Positions 17,275 to 26,920 of a stretch of 64,000 nucleotides of DNA are shown here, piece by piece. Positions within the stretch are counted from its first letter, which is position 1. Each line of letters starts with the position of its first letter. A program made the translations under genes and the position numbers. Source of the DNA: Paenibacillus endophyticus (GTDB taxonomy: Bacteria > Bacillota > Bacilli > Paenibacillales > Paenibacillaceae); contig NZ_JACHXW010000009.1 in NCBI RefSeq assembly GCF_014192395.1, positions 118,403-182,402 of the forward strand, written 5' to 3'. The notes beneath the pieces were generated by a model. That model was not told the origin of the DNA, made no database searches, and saw only the letters and a list, made by a program, of their open reading frames with translations.

Positions 17275-18534
17275 ATGACAGTGAGTATTGTGCAAGAAAC
17301 GTTAAACCCGTACCAGATCGCACAACAGCAAATTGACACGGCAGCTGCTCATCTTAAACTGCCTGAGCATGTAACGCAAATTCTTAAGAAGCCGAAGCGT
17401 GTGCTCTCGGTTAGCTTTCCCGTTCGCATGGACGACGGCTCGATTCGCGTGTTTGAAGGTTATCGTGCTCAGCATAATGATGCGATCGGACCGACTAAGG
17501 GCGGCATTCGCTTCCACCCTGACGTTACGCTGGATGAGGTAAAAGCGCTTTCGATGTGGATGAGCTTCAAATGCGGCGTAGTCGGCTTGCCATATGGCGG
17601 CGGCAAAGGCGGCGTTATTTGCGACCCGCGCATTCTCAGCAAAGGCGAGCTTGAGCGGATCAGCCGTGCATTCATGGAATCGATTGCTGATTTTGTAGGG
17701 CCAGACAAGGATATTCCGGCACCGGATGTATATACTACTCCACAGGTTATGGGCTGGATGATGGATACGTACAGCAGATTGAAGGGTGTAAATTCGCCAG
17801 GTGTTATTACGGGCAAACCACTTATCATTGGGGGCTCCAAAGGTCGCAATGAAGCGACTGCACAGGGCTGTGTATATACGATTCTAGCTGCGCTGAAGGA
17901 TATGCATGTCCCGGTTCAGAACGCTACTGCAGCTATTCAAGGCTTTGGCAACGCAGGCCGCATTGCAGCTCGTTTGCTTAGCGAAGCAGGCTGTAAGATC
18001 GTAGCGGTTAGTGATTCCAAAGGCGGAATTTATAATCCGGAAGGCATCGATATCGAGCGTATTTCGGAGCTGAAGGATAACTCCTCTATCCGCGAGTATG
18101 GCGAAGAGTACTTCATCTCCAACGAAGCGCTGCTTGAGCTTGACGTAGATATTCTTGTACCGGCAGCGCTTGAGAATGTCATTACAGCTGCGAATGCAGA
18201 TCGCATCAAAGCGAAAATCGTAGCAGAAGCTGCAAACGGTCCAACAACGCCTGAGGCAGACCGTATTCTTGCGAGCCATGGCATTACGGTTATCCCGGAT
18301 GTTCTGGCGAATGCCGGCGGCGTAACGGTTTCCTACTTCGAATGGGTACAGAACCTGATGAACTACTACTGGAGCGAGGCAGAGGTGCTTGAGAAGCTTG
18401 AAACGAACATGATCCTTTCTTATGTAGCTGTTCGCGATCTAGCCAAGGAGCATAAAACAGACCTTCGTACAGCAGCATATATGATATCAATTAAACGGAT
18501 TGCAGCGGCTATGGAAGCAAGAGGCTGGATCTAA
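17275..18534 (+). CDS. Glutamate dehydrogenase
   Basis: The enzyme interconverts glutamate and 2-oxoglutarate plus ammonia. It is a hexameric-type GDH of 419 residues, close to the 424 of Bacillus RocG/GudB. The substrate-binding stretch GGIRFHPDVTLDEVKALSMWM with catalytic lysine in PYGGGKGGVICDP is intact, and the nucleotide-binding part begins at IQGFGNAGRIAARLL. The ATG at 17275 is chosen because it gives the family length and has AAGAAGGA upstream; an in-frame ATG at 17197 adds 26 atypical residues. It is followed after 32 bp by a diaminopimelate dehydrogenase, suggesting an operon linking ammonia assimilation and lysine/cell-wall precursor synthesis. Confidence 0.95.
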   Translation: MTVSIVQETLNPYQIAQQQIDTAAAHLKLPEHVTQILKKPKRVLSVSFPVRMDDGSIRVFEGYRAQHNDAIGPTKGGIRFHPDVTLDEVKALSMWMSFKCGVVGLPYGGGKGGVICDPRILSKGELERISRAFMESIADFVGPDKDIPAPDVYTTPQVMGWMMDTYSRLKGVNSPGVITGKPLIIGGSKGRNEATAQGCVYTILAALKDMHVPVQNATAAIQGFGNAGRIAARLLSEAGCKIVAVSDSKGGIYNPEGIDIERISELKDNSSIREYGEEYFISNEALLELDVDILVPAALENVITAANADRIKAKIVAEAANGPTTPEADRILASHGITVIPDVLANAGGVTVSYFEWVQNLMNYYWSEAEVLEKLETNMILSYVAVRDLAKEHKTDLRTAAYMISIKRIAAAMEARGWI

Positions 18535-18566
18535 GCATCATATTAATTAAGATAGGTGGCGGCAGC

Positions 18567-19544
18567 ATGACAGAACAGATTCGTATTGGCATCGTGGGTT
18601 ATGGGAATTTAGGACGAGGGGTAGAGCTTGCCATTAAGCAGAATCCAGACATGAAGCTGGATGCTATTTTTACGCGCAGAGATCCTTCTTCGATCCCGTC
18701 AGCTGTTCAAGCTTATTCCATTGAGGAAGCAGAGCGTTTCGGTGATGCTATCGATGTGATGATCCTTTGCGGCGGATCAGCAACAGACCTGCCGGAGCAG
18801 GGGCCGGCGTTTGCCCGGATGTTCCATACTGTGGACAGCTTCGATACACATGCGCGCATTCCTGAATACTTCGAGCAAGTGGATGCGATGGCTAGAGTGA
18901 GCGGCAAAGTAAGCGTGATTTCAACAGGCTGGGATCCAGGATTGTTTTCCCTCAATCGCTTGCTTGCAGAATCAATTCTGCCAGAAGGCAAAGAATATAC
19001 ATTTTGGGGAAAAGGCGTGAGCCAAGGCCATTCCGATGCCATCCGCCGCGTTAACGGTGTTAAGCACGGTGTGCAATACACCATTCCGAGCGAAGAAGCG
19101 GTCAATCGCGTTCGCGGCGGCGAGAATCCAGAGTTGACTACGCGGGAGAAGCATATCCGTGATTGTTACATTGTTGCTGAGGAGGGTGCTGACCAAGAAG
19201 CCATTGCTCAGGAAATCCGCAGCATGCCGAACTACTTCTCCGACTATAATACGACGGTTCATTTCATTGATGAAGCAACGATGAAAGCCGACCACTCCTC
19301 TATGCCTCATGGCGGTACCGTTCTTCGCAGCGGCAAGACGGGTGAGAACAGCACGCAAATTATCGAATTCGGGCTGAAGCTGGACAGCAATCCGGAATTT
19401 ACGGCTAGTGTCCTGGTCGCATATGCTAGGGCTGCCTACAAGCTTGCTCGAGAAGGCCAAGTAGGAGCTAAGACCGTATTCGACATCCCTTTTGCCTACC
19501 TTTCGCCAAAGTCCGCTGCAGATCTTCGTAAAGAGCTTCTTTAG
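18567..19544 (+). CDS. ddh: meso-diaminopimelate D-dehydrogenase
   Basis: The enzyme makes meso-diaminopimelate in one step from tetrahydrodipicolinate, ammonia and NADPH, a bypass to lysine and peptidoglycan precursor. The 325-residue protein begins IRIGIVGYGNLGRGVELAI and has the signatures STGWDPGLFSLNRL, FWGKGVSQGHSDAIRRV and SSMPHGGTVLRSG typical of Ddh. It has a GGTGGCGG-type site before ATG and sits 32 bp after glutamate dehydrogenase; both consume ammonia and NAD(P)H. No terminator is obvious after it. Confidence 0.95.
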   Translation: MTEQIRIGIVGYGNLGRGVELAIKQNPDMKLDAIFTRRDPSSIPSAVQAYSIEEAERFGDAIDVMILCGGSATDLPEQGPAFARMFHTVDSFDTHARIPEYFEQVDAMARVSGKVSVISTGWDPGLFSLNRLLAESILPEGKEYTFWGKGVSQGHSDAIRRVNGVKHGVQYTIPSEEAVNRVRGGENPELTTREKHIRDCYIVAEEGADQEAIAQEIRSMPNYFSDYNTTVHFIDEATMKADHSSMPHGGTVLRSGKTGENSTQIIEFGLKLDSNPEFTASVLVAYARAAYKLAREGQVGAKTVFDIPFAYLSPKSAADLRKELL

Positions 19545-19763
19545 AAACGGCTGAACAAATTCTGAACAATTCCTTAACAAATCCTCTTTTTTACATTTTT
19601 TTACTTACGTATATGAGAATTGTGAGATATACTCGATAAGTGATAAGCAATACTGTCGAATTATAGCGAGAAGTGCTGAAAGATCTAAGTTCCTATGGTA
19701 GAATAGTTACAAACCTGCCTATCAGGTGGCTTTGATCAAATTCTACTAGGAAGTGAGATCAGC

Positions 19764-20549
19764 ATGATAGACATCCATACGCATATTTTACCCGGATTGG
19801 ATGATGGTGCAGCGGATTGGAATGATACTTTGGACATGGCCCGGGCAGCCGCTTCAGAGGGAATCACAACCATTATTGCAACCCCGCATCACGCCAATGG
19901 GACCTATACAAACGCAGCGCAATACGTAACCGAGCATACCCGAGCGATTAACGAAAAGTTAATCGCTGCAGGTGTGCCTGTTACTATTCGGTCTGGGCAG
20001 GAAATTCGTGTCCACGAAGACCTGCTGGATGCGTGGTCAAGGAAAGAACTACTCCCTTTAGCCGGCTCTAGTTATGTATTAATAGAGATGCCTTCTTCTC
20101 GAATACCGAAGTCGATGATGGAGCTCATCCACGAGCTCACCATTTTAAACCTAAAACCTATCATAGCGCATCCTGAGAGAAACGCAGAGGTTGTACAGCA
20201 TCCAGAAAGATTAGCAGAACTGATTGAAGCCGGAGCATATGCTCAAGTAACCAGCCATTCTCTTCTTGGCGGTTTTGGCAAACGCATCGAGCAATCTGCG
20301 TGGTCCTTATTAAAGGCTGGGCATATCCATATCGTTTCATCTGATGCTCATCATGTTGTTCGCCGCGGTTTTCGCTTGCGCGAAGCATATGATGCCATTG
20401 AGAGGCGGATGGGAGAACAGTGGGTTCATTATTTGCAAGCAAATGCCGAATACATAATAGAAGACCAAAAATTTCACAGCCAACCACAGGCAAGTGCTCC
20501 TTCCAAGGGATTTCTGCGTCGTTTGACTTCCTTAATTTACAAAAGATAG
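19764..20549 (+). CDS. CpsB/YwqE-type PHP-family tyrosine phosphatase
   Basis: This metal-dependent protein tyrosine phosphatase removes phosphate from the BY-kinase that steers capsule/EPS assembly. It has 261 residues and a PHP fold: MIDIHTHILPGLDDGAAD at the start, then IIATPHHANGTY, PIIAHPERNAEV and IVSSDAHHV, which supply the metal-binding histidines and aspartates. AGGAAGTGAGATC upstream serves as the binding site. It opens the surface-polysaccharide region, about 3 kb before its presumed kinase partner at 23667. Confidence 0.92.
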   Translation: MIDIHTHILPGLDDGAADWNDTLDMARAAASEGITTIIATPHHANGTYTNAAQYVTEHTRAINEKLIAAGVPVTIRSGQEIRVHEDLLDAWSRKELLPLAGSSYVLIEMPSSRIPKSMMELIHELTILNLKPIIAHPERNAEVVQHPERLAELIEAGAYAQVTSHSLLGGFGKRIEQSAWSLLKAGHIHIVSSDAHHVVRRGFRLREAYDAIERRMGEQWVHYLQANAEYIIEDQKFHSQPQASAPSKGFLRRLTSLIYKR

Positions 20550-20669
20550 GCTGACCTTGAATGGTTGGGAAATTCAGCAAGTACATATCGGATAATCTTC
20601 GTTCGGCTTTATTAGTCATTCATCTATTAGATGAATGCCGCTATTTCAATATATTAGGAGTGAGAGAAA

Positions 20670-22760
20670 GTGACATTAAGAAAGAAATTAGCAGTATCTA
20701 CGATTGCAGCAAGTGTAGCCCTAACGGCTCTTGCTGGCATTCCGCTTAGCAGCAAAGGTCTGGCGGAGAAGCTTGGCGTAAATGGGGTGGCTTATGCCTC
20801 CTCATCGCTTGAGAATTCTCAGGTTGTAATGGATATCAAAAAGCTGTATAACGCTTTGATAGCTACCGATGGACTTGATGCAGTAAAGGCGCTTCAGAAT
20901 GCTTTGAATGCTCTGGACATTCATAAGAAGGGCGACATTGTTGCGCCAATCGTCGATAAGCTTGATCCGTTGCATCTGAAAGAAACGCAGCTGGAGAATC
21001 TATTCTATGATGCAGTTGCTTTGTCGTATAACCCTTCAGTAGAAGGTCTTGATGCGCTGCGCACGAACTACGGTTCATTGCTACAATCCTTCGCTACGGA
21101 AGCGAATGCTGGAGAGATGACAGTAGATGATATCGCTCAGTATTTCTTCGATATTCAAAAAGAACTAGTAGATCAAGTAGGTTCGAAGGATTTGTCTGAT
21201 TTGCTCGATATCATGACTGATTCCGCAAGCCTTCAACAGCTGATGAGAGATGTGCTAGCTGCATTGCCGCAAAACGAATACAAAATTCAAAAGGTATTCC
21301 TTCATTACGGCGTGAATACGAATGATGTAATCGCAGTTCTTAGTGAAGCAAGAACGGAAGTTGAAGATAACAAGTTCACTGCTGCGGCAGCTGCGTTGTT
21401 CAAAGCATATAATTCACTTCAAACACCGACGGATTCGAATTCAGGTACGGGAACATCTGTCGTAGCGCTTCCTGCGTCGACAACTAAATTGCTTGATGAA
21501 TTGAAAGCAGCTCTTGGTAAAGCTACTGAAGCAGAGAAAGCGGCTATTATTGCGAAATTTGTAACAGATGCGAGTGCAGAGGTTGCGAAGCTTGCAACCA
21601 TTAATGCTTCTTCGAATGTAAGCTCGGTGAACGGGCAAGCGGTTCTTCAGCTTAATGAAGCAAGCGTATTGACCTTGATTGCCGGAATTAATGCAGTTGC
21701 AGCGAAAGTAAATGAGTTGGCACCAGCCTCTGCACTACCTAAGACAACTTTGAAGATTGATTTAGGTACAGTAACATTGAAGGAAGTTGTGCTTAATCTA
21801 TCCGATGCAGCTGTTAAAGCTGCTGCTGCTGGACACATCTCCGGTGCAGTCTTTACCGTGAATAAATTCGAAGTTACCTTGCCGGTTGGCGGTTCATTCT
21901 CTTCGGCTCTTGCTTTGACCGTGAAGAAGACAGATGCGGCTGCTGAAGTAGTAGGTAATTTGAAAGCTGTCTCTGAGGTTTATGATTTCAGCCTAACCAT
22001 TGGCGGAGCAGCGAAAACATCGTTCGATAAGCCGATTCTAATCGTTCTTCCGCTTGGAGATACGACAGGACTGGATCAAGAGCTGCTTTCTGTAGCTAAG
22101 ATCGTAGACGGCAAGCTAGTATTCCATGGCGGACGTGTATCCGGCAATTCGATTATTGAATCACGTGATTCATTCTCCTCATATGTCGTTGTAGAGAATA
22201 AAGTATCCTTCTCAGATCTTGCTAAGGTAGAAGCTTGGGCTGGCCGTGAAATTACAGTCGTAGCTGCCAAAGGTGCTATCGAAGGCAAGTCTGAAGGTAA
22301 GTTCGTGCCTCAGGATAAAGTGACGCGTGCTGAATTTGCAAAAATGCTCATTCGCGCTTTAGACCTAGAGAATGGTTCGGCAACAGAAACGTTCGCGGAT
22401 GTCGATTCGGATGATTGGTTTGCGCCGTATGTATCTGCTGCGGCCCAGCTGAAAATTATCAACGGTCGTTCGGCAACGAAATTCGATCCTAACGCGACCA
22501 TTACTCGTGCAGAAATGGCAACGATGATTGCTCGTGCTTTGAAAGTATCGAGAGGCGCAGCGGACATTGCGGATGTGAATGCAGCTTTGAAAGGCTTCGC
22601 AGATGCAAGCAATATCAATGCTACCTTGAAAGACGGCGTTGCTTTTGCAGCTTCACACAACATCGTAGTTGGCAATGCAGGAAAGTTCTTGCCGAAGAAC
22701 AACGCAACTCGCGCTGAAGCGGCTGTTATTATTTACAGAGCTCTTAAATTCGACAAGTAA
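20670..22760 (+). CDS. S-layer homology (SLH) domain surface protein
   Basis: The 696-residue protein has a signal peptide (residues 1-42, cleavage likely after AYA), a long helical and beta-rich unique region, and three C-terminal SLH repeats from about residue 535, each with a TRAE motif (VTRAEFAKML, ITRAEMATMI, ATRAEAAVII). SLH repeats bind pyruvylated secondary cell-wall polymer, so it is held on the wall surface. It starts at GTG with AGGAG 9 nt upstream. Position between phosphatase and kinase genes suggests a role in presenting or organising the exported polysaccharide; the middle region is not recognised. Confidence 0.9.
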   Translation: MTLRKKLAVSTIAASVALTALAGIPLSSKGLAEKLGVNGVAYASSSLENSQVVMDIKKLYNALIATDGLDAVKALQNALNALDIHKKGDIVAPIVDKLDPLHLKETQLENLFYDAVALSYNPSVEGLDALRTNYGSLLQSFATEANAGEMTVDDIAQYFFDIQKELVDQVGSKDLSDLLDIMTDSASLQQLMRDVLAALPQNEYKIQKVFLHYGVNTNDVIAVLSEARTEVEDNKFTAAAAALFKAYNSLQTPTDSNSGTGTSVVALPASTTKLLDELKAALGKATEAEKAAIIAKFVTDASAEVAKLATINASSNVSSVNGQAVLQLNEASVLTLIAGINAVAAKVNELAPASALPKTTLKIDLGTVTLKEVVLNLSDAAVKAAAAGHISGAVFTVNKFEVTLPVGGSFSSALALTVKKTDAAAEVVGNLKAVSEVYDFSLTIGGAAKTSFDKPILIVLPLGDTTGLDQELLSVAKIVDGKLVFHGGRVSGNSIIESRDSFSSYVVVENKVSFSDLAKVEAWAGREITVVAAKGAIEGKSEGKFVPQDKVTRAEFAKMLIRALDLENGSATETFADVDSDDWFAPYVSAAAQLKIINGRSATKFDPNATITRAEMATMIARALKVSRGAADIADVNAALKGFADASNINATLKDGVAFAASHNIVVGNAGKFLPKNNATRAEAAVIIYRALKFDK

Positions 22761-22777
22761 GCAAACGAAATAAAGAG

Positions 22778-22813
22778 ATCTTCCTCTCATGAAGGTGGGG
22801 GGAAGATTTTTTT
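22778..22813 (+). terminator. Rho-independent terminator after the SLH gene
   Basis: ATCTTCC (22778-22784) pairs with GGAAGAT (22801-22807) and runs into seven T. Confidence 0.8.
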
Positions 22814-22918
22814 ACGCAAACAGTAGAATGTTGTCAAATTATAGATTATTTTTAATTGAATATAGTCCAATAGAATCGGATAGAAACTTGAAGACTGTAT
22901 CCTTTGGAGGAATATATA

Positions 22919-23686
22919 GTGTCTAACGAACTAGATCTACGTCAGTATATGGCTATCATTAAGAAGAGATTAGCACTAATTATTATATTTGTATTTATCT
23001 GTACAGCGGCAGCAGCTGTTGTCAGCTTGTTCTTCAAAGACCCCATCTATGAAGCCTCAACAAAAATTATTGTCAATCAGACAACTACACAGATGGCGAC
23101 TGGCCAGCTCGACCTCAATCAGATTAACTCAAATATCAAGATGATAGATACGTATAAAGAAATTATCAAAACGCCGGCAATTCTAGATAAAGTAGCCTCG
23201 CAATATGCAGAGCTTGGATTAACAGCGGAAGAGCTTTCTCGCAAAATAACAGTAAGCTCCGTGAATAATACGCAGGTTATGACATTAATAGTTCAAGACG
23301 TGGACTACAAGCAGGCGGCGCAGGTCGTGAATGCAGTATCCAACGTTTTTCGGGAAGAAATACAGCACATCTTTAAGGTTGAGAATGTTTCTATTCTAAA
23401 TGAAGCGGTTGTCAATGCGGAGCCAAGTCCTGTTGCTCCTAATGTGCCGCTCAACATTGCAATCGCTTTTGTTGTTTCCCTTATGATTGCGGTAGGCATC
23501 ACCTTCTTACTCGAATACATGGACGACACAATAAAGACAGAAGCGGATGTTCTGCAATATTTGGGTCAGCCTACGCTTGCGATGATCTCAAGAATGAATA
23601 CGGAGGATGCAGATTCCAATCAAAAAAGAAGTGCCAACCAAACCTACAAGGCAGGTGAATTAGAGCGTGTCTCGATTGAAAAATAA
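22919..23686 (+). CDS. Wzz/YwqC-type chain-length regulator, BY-kinase activator
   Basis: This membrane co-polymerase sets polysaccharide chain length and activates the partner tyrosine kinase. It has about 255 residues: a Wzz domain with membrane segment 1 (LALIIIFVFICTAAAAVVSLFF, about residues 16-37), an extracellular helical part, and membrane segment 2 (NIAIAFVVSLMIAVGITFLL, about 178-197) preceded by the proline-rich PSPVAPNVP. The GTG at 22919 is chosen since GGAGG lies 8 nt upstream; the TTG at 22904 overlaps that site. The 3' end overlaps the kinase gene by 20 bp. Confidence 0.9.
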   Translation: MSNELDLRQYMAIIKKRLALIIIFVFICTAAAAVVSLFFKDPIYEASTKIIVNQTTTQMATGQLDLNQINSNIKMIDTYKEIIKTPAILDKVASQYAELGLTAEELSRKITVSSVNNTQVMTLIVQDVDYKQAAQVVNAVSNVFREEIQHIFKVENVSILNEAVVNAEPSPVAPNVPLNIAIAFVVSLMIAVGITFLLEYMDDTIKTEADVLQYLGQPTLAMISRMNTEDADSNQKRSANQTYKAGELERVSIEK

Positions 23687-24359
23687 GCGTCAGATTATTA
23701 CGCAAACGAATCCCCGTTCTCCGATATCAGAGTCCTATCGAGCGCTCCGTACCAATATTGAATTTTCATCGATAGACGAGCAGCTTCAGGTGTTGATGGT
23801 GTCTTCTGCAGGTCCAGGCGAGGGGAAGTCAACGACGATTACGAATTTGGCGGTTACTTTCGCACAGTCAGAGAAGAAGGTTGTTCTAATTGATGCTGAC
23901 CTTCGTAAGCCAACTGCACATCATACCTTCTCAATATCGAACCGCTGGGGGCTGTCTTCCGTTGTATCGCAGCAATGCTCATTGGAGGAAGTGATACAGA
24001 TGACGGATATTGCGAATTTGGATGTCATTACTTCAGGGGCGATCCCGCCGAATCCTGCAGAGATGATGGGCTCGAAGCGCATGACGGCAATCATTGAGCA
24101 ATTAAGAAGAATGTATGACATCATATTGATCGATACACCGCCGCTGCTTGCGGTAACTGACGCACAGATTGTTGCTACGAAGAGCGACGGCGTAATTCTA
24201 GTTGTGGATCAGGGTAAAGTGAAGCGCGAGATTGCGAGCAAAGCGGTGAAAAATCTAGAGAGCGTAAATGCGCGCATATTAGGAGTCGTACTGAACAATG
24301 TGAAGCGCAAGGCAAATGAAGAAGCCTATTACTATTATTATGGTGTTCAAGACAAATAG
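23667..24359 (+). CDS. Bacterial tyrosine kinase (Wze/YwqD-type)
   Basis: This cytoplasmic BY-kinase autophosphorylates on a C-terminal tyrosine cluster and controls polysaccharide export. It has Walker A GPGEGKSTTITNL, A' VVLIDADLRKP and Walker B IILIDTPPLL, and ends EEAYYYYYGVQDK with five consecutive tyrosines. Length 230 matches the split Gram-positive form in which the Wzz part is a separate protein, here the gene before. The phosphatase at 19764 probably reverses the phosphorylation. The GTG start lies within the end of the Wzz-like gene; a TTG three codons later is an alternative. Confidence 0.93.
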   Translation: MSRLKNKRQIITQTNPRSPISESYRALRTNIEFSSIDEQLQVLMVSSAGPGEGKSTTITNLAVTFAQSEKKVVLIDADLRKPTAHHTFSISNRWGLSSVVSQQCSLEEVIQMTDIANLDVITSGAIPPNPAEMMGSKRMTAIIEQLRRMYDIILIDTPPLLAVTDAQIVATKSDGVILVVDQGKVKREIASKAVKNLESVNARILGVVLNNVKRKANEEAYYYYYGVQDK

Positions 24360-24405
24360 CATGTATAAATTCGTAGGTGAACGTTGTTCTGGAGGGATGA
24401 GTAAG

Positions 24406-26238
24406 ATGGGTAAGCTTAGCAATAGAAATAGAATGCTAATCATACTAGTAATAGATATTTGTATTATATGGGTAGCGATTTCGATTTCTTATCTGTTTCG
24501 CTTTAATAGTCAGATCCCTCCCTTCTATGAATCTCAAATGCTTGTATTTGCATTAACCACTACCGTTATTTGTGGCAGCAGCCTAGCTTTTTTCCGTATG
24601 TACAAGCGGATGTGGCAGTATGCCAGCATCGGAGAAATCATAGAACTGGCCAAAGCTATTATTCTTGGACTGGTATTATCTTATGCAACCACTTATATAC
24701 TGAGTGGAGAACGCGTTCCGTTATCGATTACAAGCCGCACCTTGGAGCTTATGCTGCTGCTAATGGGGGGCTCGCGCTTCCTCTGGCGGTTAATTCGGGT
24801 GAATAGAACGAAGAAGAAAGAACTTGCAAATCATGTTTTAGTTGTTGGCGCAGGCGATTGCGGAGCGTTGATTGCCAAAGAAATCATGACAAGCAACAGC
24901 TTCACGGGCAATCGCATTATTGGTTTTATAGACGATGATCTACATAAAAGAAATATGCAGGTATATGGCCTTCCCGTTCTAGGGAATCGTCTCCAAATTG
25001 AACGATTAGTACAGCAATATCAAGTCCATGACATTATTATCGCTATGCCGTCCGCAAAAAGGGCGAATATATCCGATATTATTAATATTTGCAAGCTGAC
25101 AGGTGCGAAGGTCAAGATTATTCCCTCCATTAATGACTTTATTAAAGGACGATTAGCGGTCAAGACCTTAAGGAATGTAGAGGTTGAGGATCTGCTGGGA
25201 CGTGAGCCCGTTATGACAGATCTCGAAGGAATTGCTAATTATGTTTCTGAGAAAGTGGTATTAGTTACGGGTGCGGGAGGTTCGATTGGTTCCGAGCTTT
25301 GCCGTCAAATCGCTACATTCAACCCTTCAGCTCTTCTGCTGCTTGGGCACGGGGAGAATAGCATTTATACGATTGAAATGGAGCTCAGAACGAAATTCCC
25401 GACTTTGCAATTAGAGACAATCATCGCAGATATTCAAGATCGCAGCCGCTTAGATGAAGTATTCCGTAGATTTAAGCCTCAGGTTGTTTTCCATGCAGCA
25501 GCCCATAAGCATGTCCCACTAATGGAACGCAACCCGACAGAGGCTTTGAAAAACAACGTATTCGGAACCAAAAACGTCGCTGACTGTGCGGACAAATATA
25601 AAGTAGAACGATTTGTTATGATTTCCTCCGATAAAGCCGTTAATCCTTCCAGTATTATGGGAGCCACCAAGAGAATTGCAGAGATGTACATACAGAGTAT
25701 AAATACAGTGAGTGAAACCCAGTACGTAGCGGTCCGTTTCGGCAATGTGCTTGGCAGCCGAGGCAGCGTTATTCCAAGGTTTAAGGAGCAAATCGCAGCA
25801 GGAGGCCCAGTCACTGTAACGCATCCGGATATGGTTAGATATTTTATGACAATTCCAGAAGCGGTTCAGCTGGTGATTCAGGCAGGCTCATTCGCTAAAG
25901 GCGGGGAAATATTCGTCCTGGATATGGGCAAACCCGTAAAAATCCTTGATTTGGCGCAAGATCTCATTAGGCTGTCTGGTTATGAGCCCTATGCAGACAT
26001 TGATATTAACTTCAGCGGTATGCGTGAAGGAGAGAAGCTGTTCGAGGAGTTATTGACTACAGAAGAGGCGGTAAGCTCTACGCAGCATGAACGCATCTAT
26101 ATCGGAAAACCTTCGCAGATCAATAGAGCGGAGCTTGAGCTCCAGTTCAAACGAATAGAAAAAGTCATCAGTGAAGACCAAGCAAGCATTAAAGACGTGA
26201 TTGAGCATCTGGTCCCTTTTTATTCACATGTATCATAA
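24406..26238 (+). CDS. CapD/PglF-type nucleotide-sugar 4,6-dehydratase/epimerase
   Basis: This membrane-bound SDR enzyme removes water from UDP-GlcNAc to give a 4-keto-6-deoxy sugar. It has about 610 residues: four N-terminal transmembrane segments, a first Rossmann-like domain (HVLVVGAGDCGALIAKEI), then the catalytic SDR domain starting VLVTGAGGSIGSELCRQI. The catalytic triad region is MISSDKAVNPSSIMGATKRIAE, with Met in place of the Tyr of usual SDRs as in PglF/FlaA1-long forms. The ATG at 24406 is 9 nt after GGAGGG; another ATG lies 9 bp earlier. With the reductase at 28562 and transferase at 27906 it could make the first sugar of the repeat unit. Confidence 0.9.
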   Translation: MGKLSNRNRMLIILVIDICIIWVAISISYLFRFNSQIPPFYESQMLVFALTTTVICGSSLAFFRMYKRMWQYASIGEIIELAKAIILGLVLSYATTYILSGERVPLSITSRTLELMLLLMGGSRFLWRLIRVNRTKKKELANHVLVVGAGDCGALIAKEIMTSNSFTGNRIIGFIDDDLHKRNMQVYGLPVLGNRLQIERLVQQYQVHDIIIAMPSAKRANISDIINICKLTGAKVKIIPSINDFIKGRLAVKTLRNVEVEDLLGREPVMTDLEGIANYVSEKVVLVTGAGGSIGSELCRQIATFNPSALLLLGHGENSIYTIEMELRTKFPTLQLETIIADIQDRSRLDEVFRRFKPQVVFHAAAHKHVPLMERNPTEALKNNVFGTKNVADCADKYKVERFVMISSDKAVNPSSIMGATKRIAEMYIQSINTVSETQYVAVRFGNVLGSRGSVIPRFKEQIAAGGPVTVTHPDMVRYFMTIPEAVQLVIQAGSFAKGGEIFVLDMGKPVKILDLAQDLIRLSGYEPYADIDINFSGMREGEKLFEELLTTEEAVSSTQHERIYIGKPSQINRAELELQFKRIEKVISEDQASIKDVIEHLVPFYSHVS

Positions 26239-26270
26239 GCAAACAGACTATCTCAGCGGAGGCGGATAAT

Positions 26271-26882
26271 ATGAAAAAGTGGAAAAAGGTATTGATTTGG
26301 GTTGTTTCAGTTATTGTTGTTTTGGGGATTGGTGGATTATTTGCAGCAAACTACGCAGTGAATAAGCTGATTGCTTCATTATCGGATAGTTTGGAGAATG
26401 AGATTATTAATGGGACTCTTAACGATACAGTAGATAGTACTGTGGATAATGACTTGCCCAAAACAGGAGCAACAGATGCTCCTACAACTGAGAAACCCAA
26501 TGCAAATAGCGAAACCACAAGTGACCCGGAGAAGACTACTGACAACTCTAATGGTTCAACCACAAGCGAAGACACTGTGGATACAGATGACGATTATAAG
26601 GCGGAAGTAAGCATTGATAAAGCTAAAGAGGTCCAGGAAAAGATTACAGTTGGGGAAAAAGCTCAACTAACATCTGTTTTTTTAAAGGAATTAAGCATGT
26701 CTGATATTAAGGAATTACAAGCACTAGCAGGTGGAGGTTTAAGTAAAGAGGATAAGAAAAAGGCGCGTAGTCTTATTCTTGAGAAGCTTTCTCCTGAACA
26801 ATATGATGAGCTGATTCAAATTGCTAAGAAGTATGGTATGAGCCAAGGTAAATCTTACGACGAGGTTGTAAAAGAAAAATAG
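26271..26882 (+). CDS. Membrane-anchored protein with Ser/Thr/Asp linker, function unknown
   Basis: I do not recognise a family. The 203-residue protein has a short basic start and one membrane segment ([20 protein letters not shown], residues 7-26), then a low-complexity linker rich in Thr, Asp, Asn and Glu (about 45-110) and a charged helical C-terminal domain (about 115-203) with no cysteine. The architecture (anchor, disordered stalk, small helical head) resembles the protein at 39865 on the other side of the AT-rich cassette. It lies 32 bp after the dehydratase and 38 bp before galU, so it belongs to the polysaccharide operon. Confidence 0.75.
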   Translation: MKKWKKVLIWVVSVIVVLGIGGLFAANYAVNKLIASLSDSLENEIINGTLNDTVDSTVDNDLPKTGATDAPTTEKPNANSETTSDPEKTTDNSNGSTTSEDTVDTDDDYKAEVSIDKAKEVQEKITVGEKAQLTSVFLKELSMSDIKELQALAGGGLSKEDKKKARSLILEKLSPEQYDELIQIAKKYGMSQGKSYDEVVKEK

Positions 26883-26920
26883 CAATAGCATACATCTTTT
26901 CAACAGAGGGGGAATTACAA

